A stretch of DNA of 64,000 nucleotides, taken from NCBI RefSeq assembly GCF_007954505.1, contig NZ_CP042412.1, positions 1,054,001 through 1,118,000 of the forward strand, given 5' to 3'. A program made the translations under genes and the position numbers. Of this stretch, positions 51,928 to 60,926 are shown piece after piece. The notes under the pieces are model-generated. The model was not told where the DNA came from, searched no databases, and saw nothing but the letters and a program-made list of their open reading frames with translations. Source of the stretch: Microbacterium sp. CBA3102 (lineage in GTDB: Bacteria; Actinomycetota; Actinomycetes; Actinomycetales; Microbacteriaceae). Numbering within the stretch: the first letter of the stretch is position 1; each line of letters starts with the position of its first letter.

Positions 51928-52686
51928 TCAGCCACCGAACTCCGCGCGCAGGATCATCTGACTGTGGTTCCTGTTGCAGGTGTCGGTGATCGGGTCGAGC
52001 AGGTTGGTCTCGGAAAGCCAGGCGCCGGGAGCCGACTTCTCACCCTGCATCGCGGCCAGAACCTCGGCGAACGAGTCGGCCATCCCCGTATCGGATGCCT
52101 TCACGAGCGACTCGAGTTCCACCGCGGCCGCTTCGACGCGGGTCTTCCACTCCGTCTCGTCGAACGCCTGGTAGGTCGTGTATCCGGCATCGGCGTTCCA
52201 CAGCGCGCTGTAGACGTTCCCGAACGCCTCACACTCGGCTGTGATCTTCTCATCACGGACGAACTCCGCCGTGGAGAAGTGCGGTGTCGCGGTCCACTCG
52301 ACACCGTCGGGGACCCAGATCGTGAAGGTCGGTCCCGTGGCCTCGGTGATCGGCCAGACCAGGGATGTGGTGCCGTCGCACGTGCCGCGGAGGGGAGCCT
52401 GTCCGAGCGCCATCGAGTCACCGAGCTCGGCGTGGAAGAGTCCGCCGCCGGCGCACTCGATGTCGATCGTCACCGAGCGCATGCCCTCCTGCAGGGGGAA
52501 GTCGATGCCGGGGTACGGGGCGGTCGGCCCGGTGCCGGTGACCGCGGGGCCGTTCATGATCAGCTCGACGGTGGTCGAACCCGAGGGTGTCGGTGTCGCT
52601 GCGGGCGCGGGCTCGATCGCGGTGCATCCGACCAGCACGATCGCGAGGGCTGCGAAGGCGGAAATCCCGCTCGTCGCTTTCTTCAT
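51928..52686 (-). CDS. Secreted lipoprotein of unknown function
   Basis: A 252-residue lipoprotein. The signal peptide MKKATSGISAFAALAIVLVG runs directly into the lipobox Cys21, followed by a short Ala/Pro/Thr linker. A central domain holds IDIECAGGGLFHAELGDSMA with paired Cys, resembling small actinobacterial beta-sandwich lipoproteins; CNRNHSQMILRAEFGG ends it. The frame stays open upstream through four 21-base tandem repeats, but the lipobox fixes the start at 52686. The ribosome site GAGAGG is part of the last repeat. Confidence 0.75.
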   Translation of the reverse strand: MKKATSGISAFAALAIVLVGCTAIEPAPAATPTPSGSTTVELIMNGPAVTGTGPTAPYPGIDFPLQEGMRSVTIDIECAGGGLFHAELGDSMALGQAPLRGTCDGTTSLVWPITEATGPTFTIWVPDGVEWTATPHFSTAEFVRDEKITAECEAFGNVYSALWNADAGYTTYQAFDETEWKTRVEAAAVELESLVKASDTGMADSFAEVLAAMQGEKSAPGAWLSETNLLDPITDTCNRNHSQMILRAEFGG

Positions 52687-52690
52687 CCCC

Positions 52691-52774
52691 GATGCCCCTC
52701 TCGCCGTGAAGGATGTCCCTCTCGCCGCGACCGATGTCCCTCTCGTTGTGACCGATGTCCCTCTCGTTGTGAAG
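52691..52774. repeat. Four 21-bp tandem repeats upstream of the lipoprotein
   Basis: Units at 52691-52711, 52712-52732, 52733-52753 and 52754-52774 have the form GATGTCCCTCTCGTTGTGACC. On the lipoprotein strand each carries CGAGAGGGACATC, a Shine-Dalgarno-like sequence, and the one nearest the gene is its probable ribosome site. Read in frame they would encode TTRGTSV-type heptads. Confidence 0.85.
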
Positions 52775-52837
52775 GAGTTCTCACGGAATGAAGGAGCGGA
52801 TTCCATATGCACTCCTTCATACCGTGAGAACTCCTTC
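52771..52837. repeat. 26-bp near-perfect inverted repeat
   Basis: The left arm 52771-52796 (core GTTCTCACGGAATGAAGG) and right arm 52812-52837 pair at 25 of 26 positions with a 15-base loop. CTCCTTCATTCCG at 52831-52843 can also pair with 52785-52797. Three 15-base units GGACCGCTTCGGACG (52847-52891) follow. The element lies after the sugar permease operon and could be its terminator or a mobile repeat. Confidence 0.85.
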
Positions 52838-52896
52838 ATTCCGGGAGGACCGCTCCGGACGGGACCGCTTCGGACGGGACCGCTTCGCGGGTGCTC

Positions 52897-53817
52897 CTAC
52901 TTCACGCTGCCGGCGGTGAGGCCGCCGACGAGGCGCTTCTCGATGAGCATGAACAGGATGACCACGGGCAGGATCGCGACGATCGAGACTCCGAACACGT
53001 ACTGCCAGCTGGTCTCGTACTGACCGACGAACTTGGTGAGCGCGACGGAGAGCGGCTGGTTCTTGTCGGTCGAGAGGATCACGAGCGAGGCCGCGAATTC
53101 GTTCCAGCAGGCGACGAACGTGAACACGATCGCCGTGACGATGCCCGGCCACACGAGCGGCAGGTTGATCTTGAAGAGCACGGTGAAGCGTCCGGCGCCG
53201 TCGATCTGGGCGGCTTCGTCGACCTCCTTGGGGATGCCGGCGAAGAAGGAGTGCATGATCCACACCGCGAACGACAGGTTGAACGCGGCGTTGATGAAGA
53301 TCATGGCGGCCCAGGTGTCGCCGAGTCCGAGGGTCGTGAACTGCCGGAACAGGCCCGAGGTGAGCACCGCGGGCTGCAGCATCTGCGTGATGATGACCAG
53401 GAACAGAAACACCATGCGGCCGGGGAACTTGAACCGGGCGGTGTAGTACGCGGCAGGCAGGGCGACCAGCAGGACGAGCAGCGTCGCGAACACGGCGATG
53501 ATGATCGTCGAGATCAGGTTGTACGGCAGCGGCGTCTCGGGGGTGGACCACATGGTGATGTAGTTCTCCCAGTGCCACTCCGTCGGCAGATACGTGGGGT
53601 CGACGGAGCGGATCTGCGGCTTCGTCTTCACCGAGCCGAAGAACATGATCAGGTACGGCAGCACGAAGATCGCGAGCACGAGGAACCCGGCCACGGTGCG
53701 GAGGATGACACGGGGCAGCGTGACCTGGTCTTCGGTGTAGCGGCGCTTGCGGCCGGGGATGCGCGGTGCGGGCGAGGAGCCGGCGGTGGTCACGAGGGCG
53801 GTCTCGGTCACGGTCAT
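52897..53817 (-). CDS. Sugar ABC importer permease (MalG-like)
   Basis: A 306-residue permease with six helices; the EAA loop is EVDEAAQIDGAGRFTVLFKI. N-terminal residues 1-35 are cytoplasmic. It starts two bases before the stop of the MalF-like gene would end, i.e. immediately downstream of it on the minus strand, so the two are coupled. It imports a sugar or aminosugar for the adjacent catabolic genes. Confidence 0.93.
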   Translation of the reverse strand: MTVTETALVTTAGSSPAPRIPGRKRRYTEDQVTLPRVILRTVAGFLVLAIFVLPYLIMFFGSVKTKPQIRSVDPTYLPTEWHWENYITMWSTPETPLPYNLISTIIIAVFATLLVLLVALPAAYYTARFKFPGRMVFLFLVIITQMLQPAVLTSGLFRQFTTLGLGDTWAAMIFINAAFNLSFAVWIMHSFFAGIPKEVDEAAQIDGAGRFTVLFKINLPLVWPGIVTAIVFTFVACWNEFAASLVILSTDKNQPLSVALTKFVGQYETSWQYVFGVSIVAILPVVILFMLIEKRLVGGLTAGSVK

Positions 53818-53819
53818 GA

Positions 53820-54791
53820 TCAGACCTCCTTCATGGGCTTGACGATCTTCACGTACGCCGCGACGATCACGATGACGATGAGGAAGGCGACGACGGAGAG
53901 CGCGCTGGCGACATCCACCTTCTTCTGCAGTTCGATGTACTTGAAGATCAGCGTCATGATCGTGTCAGCGCCGTAGCCGGGGATCGAGCCGGTCATCACC
54001 TTCAGGATCGGCAGCGAGTTGAACACGTTGATGATGTTGATCAGGACGGCGACCGCTAGCGCGCTGCGCAGCTGCGGCAGGACGATCGACCAGTACGTGC
54101 GGGCGGGGCCGGCTCCGTCCATCTTCGCCGCCTCGATCGCGTCGGCCGGGACGGACTGCAGCCCCGCGAGGATGGTGTAGGTCGTGAAGGGCAGTGACAC
54201 GAAGATCGCGATCACGATCGACCAGGCGAACGCCGTCGCGGGGTTCTTCGTCCACCCGTATCCGACGGCATCGTCGGAGAGCCCGATGTCGTAGAGGAAC
54301 TTGTTGAAGATGCCGAAGTACGGCTCGAGGCTGTAGTAGAACACCATCGTCGTCATGACGACCGACGCCGCCCACGGGACGATGACGGCCATGCGCACGA
54401 GCTGGCGTCCGGGGAAGGCCTTGTTCAGGATCTGCGCGAGTCCGAGCGAGATGACGACCGTGAACAGCACGACCGAGACGACCCAGACGATCGTGCGGAA
54501 GAAGATCGGCCAGAACTCGGCGAACGTGAAGACGGTGACGAAGTTGTCGAAGCCGACGGATCCCTTGTCGAGGCCGGACAGGGAGATGTCGCGCGTCGAG
54601 TTGAAGAACATCACCCCGGCGGGGAAGAAGACCACGCCGATGATCAGCAGCAGTGCGGGGGCGATCCAGGGCAGCGCCTGGAGGAGGTCCTTTCCACCCG
54701 GCCTGCCGCGAAGGGCATCCGGGGTCTTCCGGGTGCGGGGGCGGCCGGTGGCCGCCCCCGCGAGGTTCGAGGACTCTGTCTTCTGGCTCAT
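53820..54791 (-). CDS. Sugar ABC importer permease (MalF-like)
   Basis: A 323-residue permease. The EAA loop is ADAIEAAKMDGAGPARTYWS. The first helix LLQALPWIAPALLLIIGVVF follows a Lys/Arg-rich start. It lies 31 bases downstream of the binding-protein gene and two bases upstream of the MalG-like gene. The pair needs an MsmK-type ATPase, which is not encoded here and is presumably shared. Confidence 0.93.
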   Translation of the reverse strand: MSQKTESSNLAGAATGRPRTRKTPDALRGRPGGKDLLQALPWIAPALLLIIGVVFFPAGVMFFNSTRDISLSGLDKGSVGFDNFVTVFTFAEFWPIFFRTIVWVVSVVLFTVVISLGLAQILNKAFPGRQLVRMAVIVPWAASVVMTTMVFYYSLEPYFGIFNKFLYDIGLSDDAVGYGWTKNPATAFAWSIVIAIFVSLPFTTYTILAGLQSVPADAIEAAKMDGAGPARTYWSIVLPQLRSALAVAVLINIINVFNSLPILKVMTGSIPGYGADTIMTLIFKYIELQKKVDVASALSVVAFLIVIVIVAAYVKIVKPMKEV

Positions 54792-54822
54792 TCGGGTACC
54801 CGAACCTCTCCTGTCAGCGGGC

Positions 54823-56066
54823 TCAGCCCGCGTCGACCTGCGCCTGGATCTCGGTCAGCACGTCCTGTGCCGGCTTCGTCTGAAGCTGGCCGAACAGCGA
54901 CTTGAACGCACCGTCGGCGGCGGACCACTTCGGGTTGGTCGACGGGTAGAACTGGGCGTCGGGCAGCACGTCGAGGAACGGCTTGAGAGCCTCCTCGCCG
55001 GAGAGCTGCTCGGCACCGGACTTGGTGACGGGGAGGAAGCCCTCGGCCTGCACCCACGGCACGTAGACGTCTGCCGAGTAGTAGTAGTCGAAGAACTTGG
55101 TGATCGCTTCCTTCTTGTCATCGTCGTTCTGGAACGCCATCAGCTGGTCCATGACGCCGAGCGTGAACGGCGAGCCGTCCTTCGTCGGGATCGGGACGAT
55201 GGAGTAGTCCAGGTCGGGGTTGCCCTCGGCGATCTGGCCGACCGTCGGCGGGAGGCCGACCTGCATGCCGATCTTGCCCTGGATGAAGATGTCCATCAGC
55301 GGCGAACGCTGCGTCGAGCCGGGGTCGGCCTGCGTCGCGCCGGCGTCGATCATCTTCTTGATCTGCTCGGCACCCACGAGGTTCTCCGGGGTGTCGATCG
55401 TGATCTCGGACGCATCTCCGAACGATCCGCCGCCGCCCCACAGCCACACGGCCGCCTCGGCCTGTGCCTCTTCGGACCCGAGCGGCATCCCGTAACCGGC
55501 GACCCGCCGCCGAGCGCGGACACCTTGGTCGCGGCATCCAGCAGCGAGTCCCAGTCGGTCGGAGCCTCGACACCGGCCTGGTCGAGCAGGGCGTTGTTGA
55601 CGAACAGGGCGCGGGCGGATGCGATCAGCGGCAGAGCGTACGCGGTGCCGTCGACCTCGGCGTTCTTCAGGAACGAGTCCTGGAAGTCGGAGTAGGTCTC
55701 CTCCGAGACGACGTCCTCCACGGGGTAGAGCAGCTCGTCGCCGACGAACCCGGCGAACGGACCGCCGTTGTAGATGTCCGGCGCCTCGCCGGCCTGGATC
55801 TTGGTGGAGACGACCTTCTCGAGGTTGTCCCACGACTGCACCTCGAGCTTGACCTTGATGTCGGGGTTGGCCTTCTCGAACCCGTCGATCACCGTCTCCC
55901 AGTTCGCCTTGGTGCCGTCGGAGTAGCTCGGGACGAGGAGGTCGAGAGTGGTCGAACCGTCTCCGCCTCCGCTGTCTCCAGACGATCCGCCGAACCCGCA
56001 CGAAGCGAGCGAGAGCGTGGCGACGGCCGCAATGGCGGCGGCGCCGAACCGCAGTGACTTCTTCAT
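54823..56066 (-). pseudogene. Sugar ABC substrate-binding lipoprotein with one-base frameshift
   Basis: The first frame (MKKSLRFGAAAIAAVATLSL, lipobox LASC, then TTLDLLVPSYSDGTKANWET) is good to KVSALGGG. From there the family continues only in another frame (VAGYGMPLGSEEAQAEAAVW to AQDVLTEIQAQVDAG). The switch is at about 55501-55512, where the minus strand reads GGCGGCGGGTCGCC; one extra G would restore a 414-residue protein of normal size. The loss is in a short G-run, so sequencing or assembly error is as likely as mutation. As given, the importer would lack a binding protein. Confidence 0.85.
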
Positions 56067-56265
56067 GTGTATTGCATTCCTCACTGTGAGAGTCCCTCCC
56101 TGGCGGCGGGCCGCTTCGGGAGGGGGTGTGGTGCACAGTCGCAAGCACATCACGCGACAGTGCGTGGTGACCGCTTCGCCGGATGGCATCGCGATCGTTC
56201 AAGCCGGGGCTCGGGGTTCTCGGCATCGATGGGATCGACGTCGAGGCGTTGGAACTTTTCCGATT

Positions 56266-56288
56266 ATTTGTCAAGGGAACAAACAAAT
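56266..56288. promoter_or_regulatory. AT-rich inverted repeat in the sugar-locus divergent region
   Basis: ATTTGT (56266-56271) and ACAAAT (56283-56288) form an inverted repeat in an AT-rich patch. It overlaps a perfect TTGACA (minus strand, at 56269-56274) that may be the -35 of the ABC operon. The remaining gap 56067-56388 has no gene. A DeoR or ROK repressor could bind here. Confidence 0.55.
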
Positions 56289-56304
56289 CAAGCAGAACCT
56301 GGAG

Positions 56305-56332
56305 TTGATGTTCCTTTGCGCCATACTATGAT
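56305..56332 (+). promoter_or_regulatory. Sigma-70-type promoter of the catabolic operon
   Basis: TTGATG (-35, 56305-56310), a 16-base spacer and TATGAT (-10, 56327-56332) lie about 57 bases before the SIS gene. AGAAAGGCACCCGG precedes its ATG. Confidence 0.6.
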
Positions 56333-56388
56333 CGGATCAAGCCTCAAACAATCACAAGTACGCAACTTCTCGCCAGAAAGGCACCCGG

Positions 56389-57285
56389 ATGACTGCATCA
56401 CTGCCCGGCGCGCACATGCGCGAAGAGCTCCACTCCCAGCCGCAGACCTGGGCCACGGCGGCAGACCTGAAGGCCGAGCAGGGCCTGCTTCCCGCCACCG
56501 GTGCGCGCGTCGCGGTCGTCGGCTGCGGCACGTCGTGGTTCATGGCGCAGTCGTACGCCGCTCTCCGCGAGACCGCCGGGCAGGGCGAGACCGATGCGTT
56601 CGCCGCCTCGGAGGCCTTCATCGACCGCGGCTACGACGCAGTCGTCGCCCTCACCCGCTCCGGCACGACCACCGAGGTGCTCGAGCTCGTCGAGCGCATC
56701 AAGGGGCGCATCCCGACGATCGGCGTGATCGGCGACCCGACCTCCCCTCTCGTCTCCCTCGTCGACGAGGCGGTCCTGCTCCCGTTCGCGGACGAGCAGT
56801 CAGTGGTGCAGACGCGCTTCGCCACGACGGCGCTCGCGCTGTTCCGCGCCTCGCTCGGGGAAGACCTCACCGGAGCGATCGCCGACGCGACCGCCGTGCT
56901 GGCCGAGCCCGGCGACGACGAGCTGCGCGACGCGGAGCAGTACACGTTCCTCGGGCGGGGATGGACGATCGGTCTCGCGCATGAGGCCGCCCTCAAGCTG
57001 CGCGAGTCGTCGCAGTCGTGGACCGAGGCATACCCGTCGATGGACTACCGGCACGGCCCGATCGCGATCGCGGCGCCCGGACGCGTGACGTGGCAGTTCG
57101 GCACGGCCCCGGAGGGACTCTCCGCTCAGGTGGAGGCCACCGGCGCCCGGTTCGAGCAGCGGGGGATCGACCCGCTCGCCGATCTCGTGCGCCTGCACCG
57201 CACGGCTCTCGACCGTGCCGTCGCGCGGGGGCTCGACCCCGATCAGCCCCGCAACCTCACGCGATCCGTCATCCTGGATGCATGA
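56389..57285 (+). CDS. SIS-domain sugar-phosphate isomerase (AgaS/FrlB-like)
   Basis: A 298-residue protein with two SIS domains. The first has VVGCGTSWFMAQSYAA (substrate site), and ALTRSGTTTEVLELVERIKG supplies the phosphate loop with Ser/Thr. The second has FLGRGWTIGLAHEAALKLRE. Catalytic Glu candidate is in SWTEAYPSMDYRHGPIA. This group isomerises or deaminates amino-sugar phosphates (AgaS, FrlB, GlmS C-terminal-like). First gene of a five-gene operon. Confidence 0.9.
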   Translation: MTASLPGAHMREELHSQPQTWATAADLKAEQGLLPATGARVAVVGCGTSWFMAQSYAALRETAGQGETDAFAASEAFIDRGYDAVVALTRSGTTTEVLELVERIKGRIPTIGVIGDPTSPLVSLVDEAVLLPFADEQSVVQTRFATTALALFRASLGEDLTGAIADATAVLAEPGDDELRDAEQYTFLGRGWTIGLAHEAALKLRESSQSWTEAYPSMDYRHGPIAIAAPGRVTWQFGTAPEGLSAQVEATGARFEQRGIDPLADLVRLHRTALDRAVARGLDPDQPRNLTRSVILDA

Positions 57286-57306
57286 CGCACGCCGCCGGAG
57301 CCGACC

Positions 57307-58299
57307 ATGACCCGAGCTGACGGGGCCGACGCCGTTCCCGACGTCGTGCGCGACGCCACCGGCGAGGCGCTCGCGGCCGTGCGGACGCTCGGCGCGGGGG
57401 CGCCGGTGCTGGCGTTCGACGTCGGCGGCACCGACATCAAGTCGGCGCTGTTCGATGCGAATGGCTCCGCCCTCGGACTCCGTCGTACGCCCACGCCGAT
57501 CGCGGACGGCGACCGCACCCAGGTGCTGCTCGAACGTCTCGAGGTGCTCGCGGAGGAGCTGCGTGCCGCGCATCCCGACGTGGTGCCCCAGGCGGTGGGG
57601 CTCGTCGTTCCGGGAATCGTCGATGCGGAAGCGGGGCTCGGGGTGTTCGCGAGCAACCTCGGCTGGCACGACTCCCCCTTGCGTGACCTCGCTGCCGAAC
57701 GCCTCGGTCTGCCGGTGGGGTTCGACCATGACGTCCGCGCGGCGAGCTGGGCGGAGCGTCGCCTCGGCGGTGCCCGCGACTACGCCGACGCGGTCGTGCT
57801 CGTGATCGGCACGGGGATCGCCGGGGCGCTGCTGATCGGCGGGATCCCCCACACGGCCGGCGGGTACGCGGGGGAGATCGGCCACTCGCCGATCGCCGAC
57901 GGCCCGATCTGCGCCTGCGGAGCGCGGGGATGTCTGGAAGCCGTCGCCTCCGCCGGGGCGATCGCCCGACGCTACCGTGAGGCGACCGGCGTCACCCCCG
58001 ACGGCGCGAAGGATGTGATCGCCCGAGCCGCGGCCGGAGACGAGGTCGCCGCGGAGATCTGGGATTCCGCCCTCGATGCGCTGACGATGTCGCTCGCACA
58101 GCTCACCGCCGTGGTCGCTCCCGAGGCCGTGGTCATCGGCGGCGGGCTCTCGCGCGCCGGCGGTGCCCTCTTCGACGAGCTGCGCACACGCCTGGCTGCA
58201 CGCCTCAGCTTCCACCGCCTTCCCGTCCTCGTGCCCGCCGAGCTCTCCGGGAACGCCGGTCTGCTCGGCGCCGGCCTGCGTGCCAGGGAGCTCACGTGA
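57307..58299 (+). CDS. ROK-family sugar kinase
   Basis: A 330-residue kinase. The ATP site VLAFDVGGTDIKSALF is intact. The ROK zinc site is CACGARGCLEAVAS, and the GTGIAGALLIGG phosphate-binding loop is present, as is the catalytic Asp in GFDHDVRAA. It therefore differs from the regulator at 50279, which lacks the kinase N-motif. 21 bases after the SIS gene; overlaps the PfkB gene by 4. Phosphorylates a hexose or aminosugar; which one is unknown. Confidence 0.92.
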   Translation: MTRADGADAVPDVVRDATGEALAAVRTLGAGAPVLAFDVGGTDIKSALFDANGSALGLRRTPTPIADGDRTQVLLERLEVLAEELRAAHPDVVPQAVGLVVPGIVDAEAGLGVFASNLGWHDSPLRDLAAERLGLPVGFDHDVRAASWAERRLGGARDYADAVVLVIGTGIAGALLIGGIPHTAGGYAGEIGHSPIADGPICACGARGCLEAVASAGAIARRYREATGVTPDGAKDVIARAAAGDEVAAEIWDSALDALTMSLAQLTAVVAPEAVVIGGGLSRAGGALFDELRTRLAARLSFHRLPVLVPAELSGNAGLLGAGLRARELT

Positions 58300-59240
58300 T
58301 CCTGACCGTCACCCCCAATCCAGCTCTCGACCTCACCTGGCGGGTCGACCGCCTCATCGAAGGCGGCACGCACCGTGCAGACGCGGGTGCGGCCCGAGCG
58401 GGAGGCAAGGGGCTCAACGTGGCACGCGTGGCCCACGCCGAGGGGGCGGACGTCCTCGCGATCACCACGACGGGCGGACGGGTCGGTCAGGAATTCGCGG
58501 CCGAACTCGGTGCCAGCGGCGTGCCCCACGCCCTGGTGCCCGTCGTCGCAGAGACCCGACGCAGCATCGCCGTGGTCGACGAGTCGCTCGGCGACACCAC
58601 GATCATCAACGAGCGCGGCAGCAACCCGACCGACCCCGAGTGGGCCGCCCTGCTCGCCGAAGTCGTCGAGCGGCTCCCCGGAACACGGGTGCTGGTCGTC
58701 TCCGGGAGTGTGCCACCCGGCGCCCCCGATTCCCTGCTCCCCATGCTCATCGCGGTAGGGAGGGACGCCGGTGTGCCGGTCATCGTCGACACGTCCGGAC
58801 CCGCGCTCCTCCGGGCGGCGGACGCCGGTGCCACCGTGCTCAAGCCCAACGCGGCAGAACTCGTCGAGGCCACCGGCATCACGGATCCGGTGGCGGGTGC
58901 GCGGTCGCTGATCGCCCGCGGCACCGAGCTCGTGCTGCTCTCGCTCGGCGCAGAGGGGATGCTCGCCGTCACGGCATCCGCGCTCGTGCACGCGCGCCTC
59001 GACGAACCCCTCGCCGGCAACCCGACCGGGGCCGGTGACGCGGGTGTCGCCGCCTGCGCCGTGCTGTACGCCGAAGGCGTGCGCGATCCCGAGCAGATCC
59101 TGCGCCGGGCCACCGCGTGGTCCGCAGCCGCGGTGCTGACGCCCCTCGCCGGGGACATCTCGCCCCGCTGGACCGAGCTCGAACAGCAGCTCTTCCTCTC
59201 GTATCCCGACCCCGCTTCTTTCCGGAAGGACCCTTCGTGA
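58296..59240 (+). CDS. PfkB-family phosphosugar kinase (1-phosphofructokinase/tagatose-6-phosphate kinase type)
   Basis: A 314-residue kinase. The opening ILTVTPNPALDLTWRV and AGGKGLNVARVAHAEG match the FruK/LacC group. The active-site base lies in NPTGAGDAGVAACAVLYAEG (about residues 247-266), where the usual GAGD is exact. The GTG start overlaps the ROK kinase stop. The likely product is a ketose 1,6-bisphosphate for the aldolase downstream. Confidence 0.93.
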   Translation: MILTVTPNPALDLTWRVDRLIEGGTHRADAGAARAGGKGLNVARVAHAEGADVLAITTTGGRVGQEFAAELGASGVPHALVPVVAETRRSIAVVDESLGDTTIINERGSNPTDPEWAALLAEVVERLPGTRVLVVSGSVPPGAPDSLLPMLIAVGRDAGVPVIVDTSGPALLRAADAGATVLKPNAAELVEATGITDPVAGARSLIARGTELVLLSLGAEGMLAVTASALVHARLDEPLAGNPTGAGDAGVAACAVLYAEGVRDPEQILRRATAWSAAAVLTPLAGDISPRWTELEQQLFLSYPDPASFRKDPS

Positions 59241-60091
59241 CCCTCGTCTCCGCTCGCGACCTCGTCTCTGTGGCTGCTGCCGCCGGGACCGGCATCGGCG
59301 CCTTCAACGTGATCCACCTCGAGACGGCCGAGGGGTTGGTGCGCGCCGCCGCGCTCGCTCAGCTGCCCGTCATCCTGCAGATCTCGCAGAACTGCGCCGA
59401 CTACCACGGCGGGCTCGAGCCCATCGCACTGGCCACGCTCGCCGTGGCCCGGCGCGCCGAGACCCCCGTGGCGGTGCACCTCGACCATGCCGAGCGGCCG
59501 GAACTGGTCGACGAAGCCATCGCGCTCGGCTTCGGGTCGGTCATGTTCGACGGCGGTGCGCTGCCCTACGACGACAACGTGGCGCTCACCGCCGCCGTCG
59601 CCGCTCGTGCTCATGCGGCCGGTGTGTACGTCGAAGGCGAGCTCGGCGAGGTGGGCGGCAAGGACGGTGCCCATGCGCCGGGTGTGCGCACGGACCCCGA
59701 CGAGGCGCGGGCCTTCGTCGCCGCGACCGGGGTGGATGCGCTCGCGGTGGCGGTGGGATCCTCGCACGCGATGACCGATCGCACGGCCTCGCTGGACCTC
59801 GAACTGATCGGTCGCCTGCATGAGGCGCTGTCCGTTCCCCTGGTCCTGCACGGATCGTCCGGGGTCGCGGATGCCGTGATCCCTGAAGCCGTGCGTGCGG
59901 GGATGACCAAGATCAACGTCTCGACGCACCTGAACGGGTTCTTCACCCGCGCGGTGCGCGAGAAGCTCGGGGCGGATGAGCGGCTGGTCGACTCGCGCAA
60001 GTACCTCGCCCCCGCCCGCGACGCACTCGCGGAGGAGGCTGCGCGGATGCTCCGGCTGTTCGCGCTGCAACCCGTCGGCGCGGTGTCCTGA
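59237..60091 (+). CDS. Class II ketose-bisphosphate aldolase
   Basis: A 284-residue zinc aldolase. The metal ligands are HLDHAE (His and Asp) and the HGSSG motif near residue 205; EGELGEVGGKDG gives the conserved Glu. KINVSTHLNGFF near the end matches GatY/KbaY-type tagatose-bisphosphate and fructose-bisphosphate aldolases. The GTG at 59237 follows GGAAGGA and overlaps the kinase stop. It splits the bisphosphate to glyceraldehyde-3-phosphate and dihydroxyacetone phosphate. Confidence 0.93.
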   Translation: MTLVSARDLVSVAAAAGTGIGAFNVIHLETAEGLVRAAALAQLPVILQISQNCADYHGGLEPIALATLAVARRAETPVAVHLDHAERPELVDEAIALGFGSVMFDGGALPYDDNVALTAAVAARAHAAGVYVEGELGEVGGKDGAHAPGVRTDPDEARAFVAATGVDALAVAVGSSHAMTDRTASLDLELIGRLHEALSVPLVLHGSSGVADAVIPEAVRAGMTKINVSTHLNGFFTRAVREKLGADERLVDSRKYLAPARDALAEEAARMLRLFALQPVGAVS

Positions 60092-60867
60092 TGAAACGCG
60101 CTGCCCGGCTGAACGCGATCCTCGATCTCCTCGCCGCGAGCGGAGAGGTCACGGTCGACGAGCTCGTGGAACGGTTCGGCGCGTCGTCGGCCACGACCCG
60201 GCGCGACCTCGACACGCTCGCCGAGCAGCGTCTGCTCACTCGTACGCACGGTGGTGCCGTGGCGCAGACCGTCGCCTACGAGCTGCCCATCCGGTACAAG
60301 AGCCATCTGCGCACGCACGAGAAGGCCAGCATCGCGCAGGTCGCGGCCGGTCTCGTCGCGCCCGGCATGGTGGTCGGGCTCTCGGGCGGCACGACCACGA
60401 CGGCCATCGCCGCCGCGCTCGCCGCCCGCGACGACCTGTCGGGGAACGGCGGCATCACGGTCGTGACGAACGCCGTGAACATCGCCGCCCAGCTCGCCAC
60501 GCGGCCCGATATCAAGGTGGTCGTGACCGGCGGGGTCATCCATTCGCGCAGCTACGAACTCGTCGGGCCGTTCGTCGAGCAGCTCCTCCGGGGGGTGCGC
60601 CTCGACATCGCGTTCATCGGCGTGAACGGGATGGACGCGGTCGCCGGTGCGACCACGCAGGACGAGCGCGAGGCCGCGGTGAACCGGATGATGGCCGAGC
60701 GTGCTCGCCGCGCGGTCGTGGTGACCGACGCCAGCAAGCTCGGTGTGGAGGCCTTCTCGAGCGTCGGCGGCGTCGACCTCTTCCCGACCGTCATCACGGA
60801 CGCGGGGGCCGATGCCGAGGTGCTCGCCGGCCTGCGCGCCGCCGGGTACGCGGTGCTGGTCGCCTGA
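60091..60867 (+). CDS. DeoR-family transcriptional regulator
   Basis: A 258-residue regulator. The DeoR helix-turn-helix is residues 6-55 (ASGEVTVDELVERFGASSAT and RTHGGAVAQ). The sugar-phosphate-binding domain shows VGLSGGTTTTAIAAAL, and FIGVNGMDAVAGATTQDERE near residue 180. The start shares one base with the aldolase stop (TGATG). It probably represses the whole divergent locus in the absence of a phosphorylated intermediate. Confidence 0.94.
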   Translation: MKRAARLNAILDLLAASGEVTVDELVERFGASSATTRRDLDTLAEQRLLTRTHGGAVAQTVAYELPIRYKSHLRTHEKASIAQVAAGLVAPGMVVGLSGGTTTTAIAAALAARDDLSGNGGITVVTNAVNIAAQLATRPDIKVVVTGGVIHSRSYELVGPFVEQLLRGVRLDIAFIGVNGMDAVAGATTQDEREAAVNRMMAERARRAVVVTDASKLGVEAFSSVGGVDLFPTVITDAGADAEVLAGLRAAGYAVLVA

Positions 60868-60873
60868 ACCCCG

Positions 60874-60926
60874 GACACCCTGAGGGCCCCGACGTCCCCA
60901 GATCGTCGAGGCCCCTTGAGGGTGTC
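60874..60926. terminator. Terminator between the DeoR and CHAT genes
   Basis: GACACCCTGAGGGCCCC from 60874 and GGCCCCTTGAGGGTGTC to 60926 are largely complementary and form a long stem between convergent genes. The rest of the 60868-61116 gap shows no gene. Confidence 0.75.

Noticed and set aside
52687..52839. N-terminal extension of the lipoprotein into the 21-bp repeats.
   Set aside because: The signal peptide and lipobox begin at 52686, and an extension would bury them.
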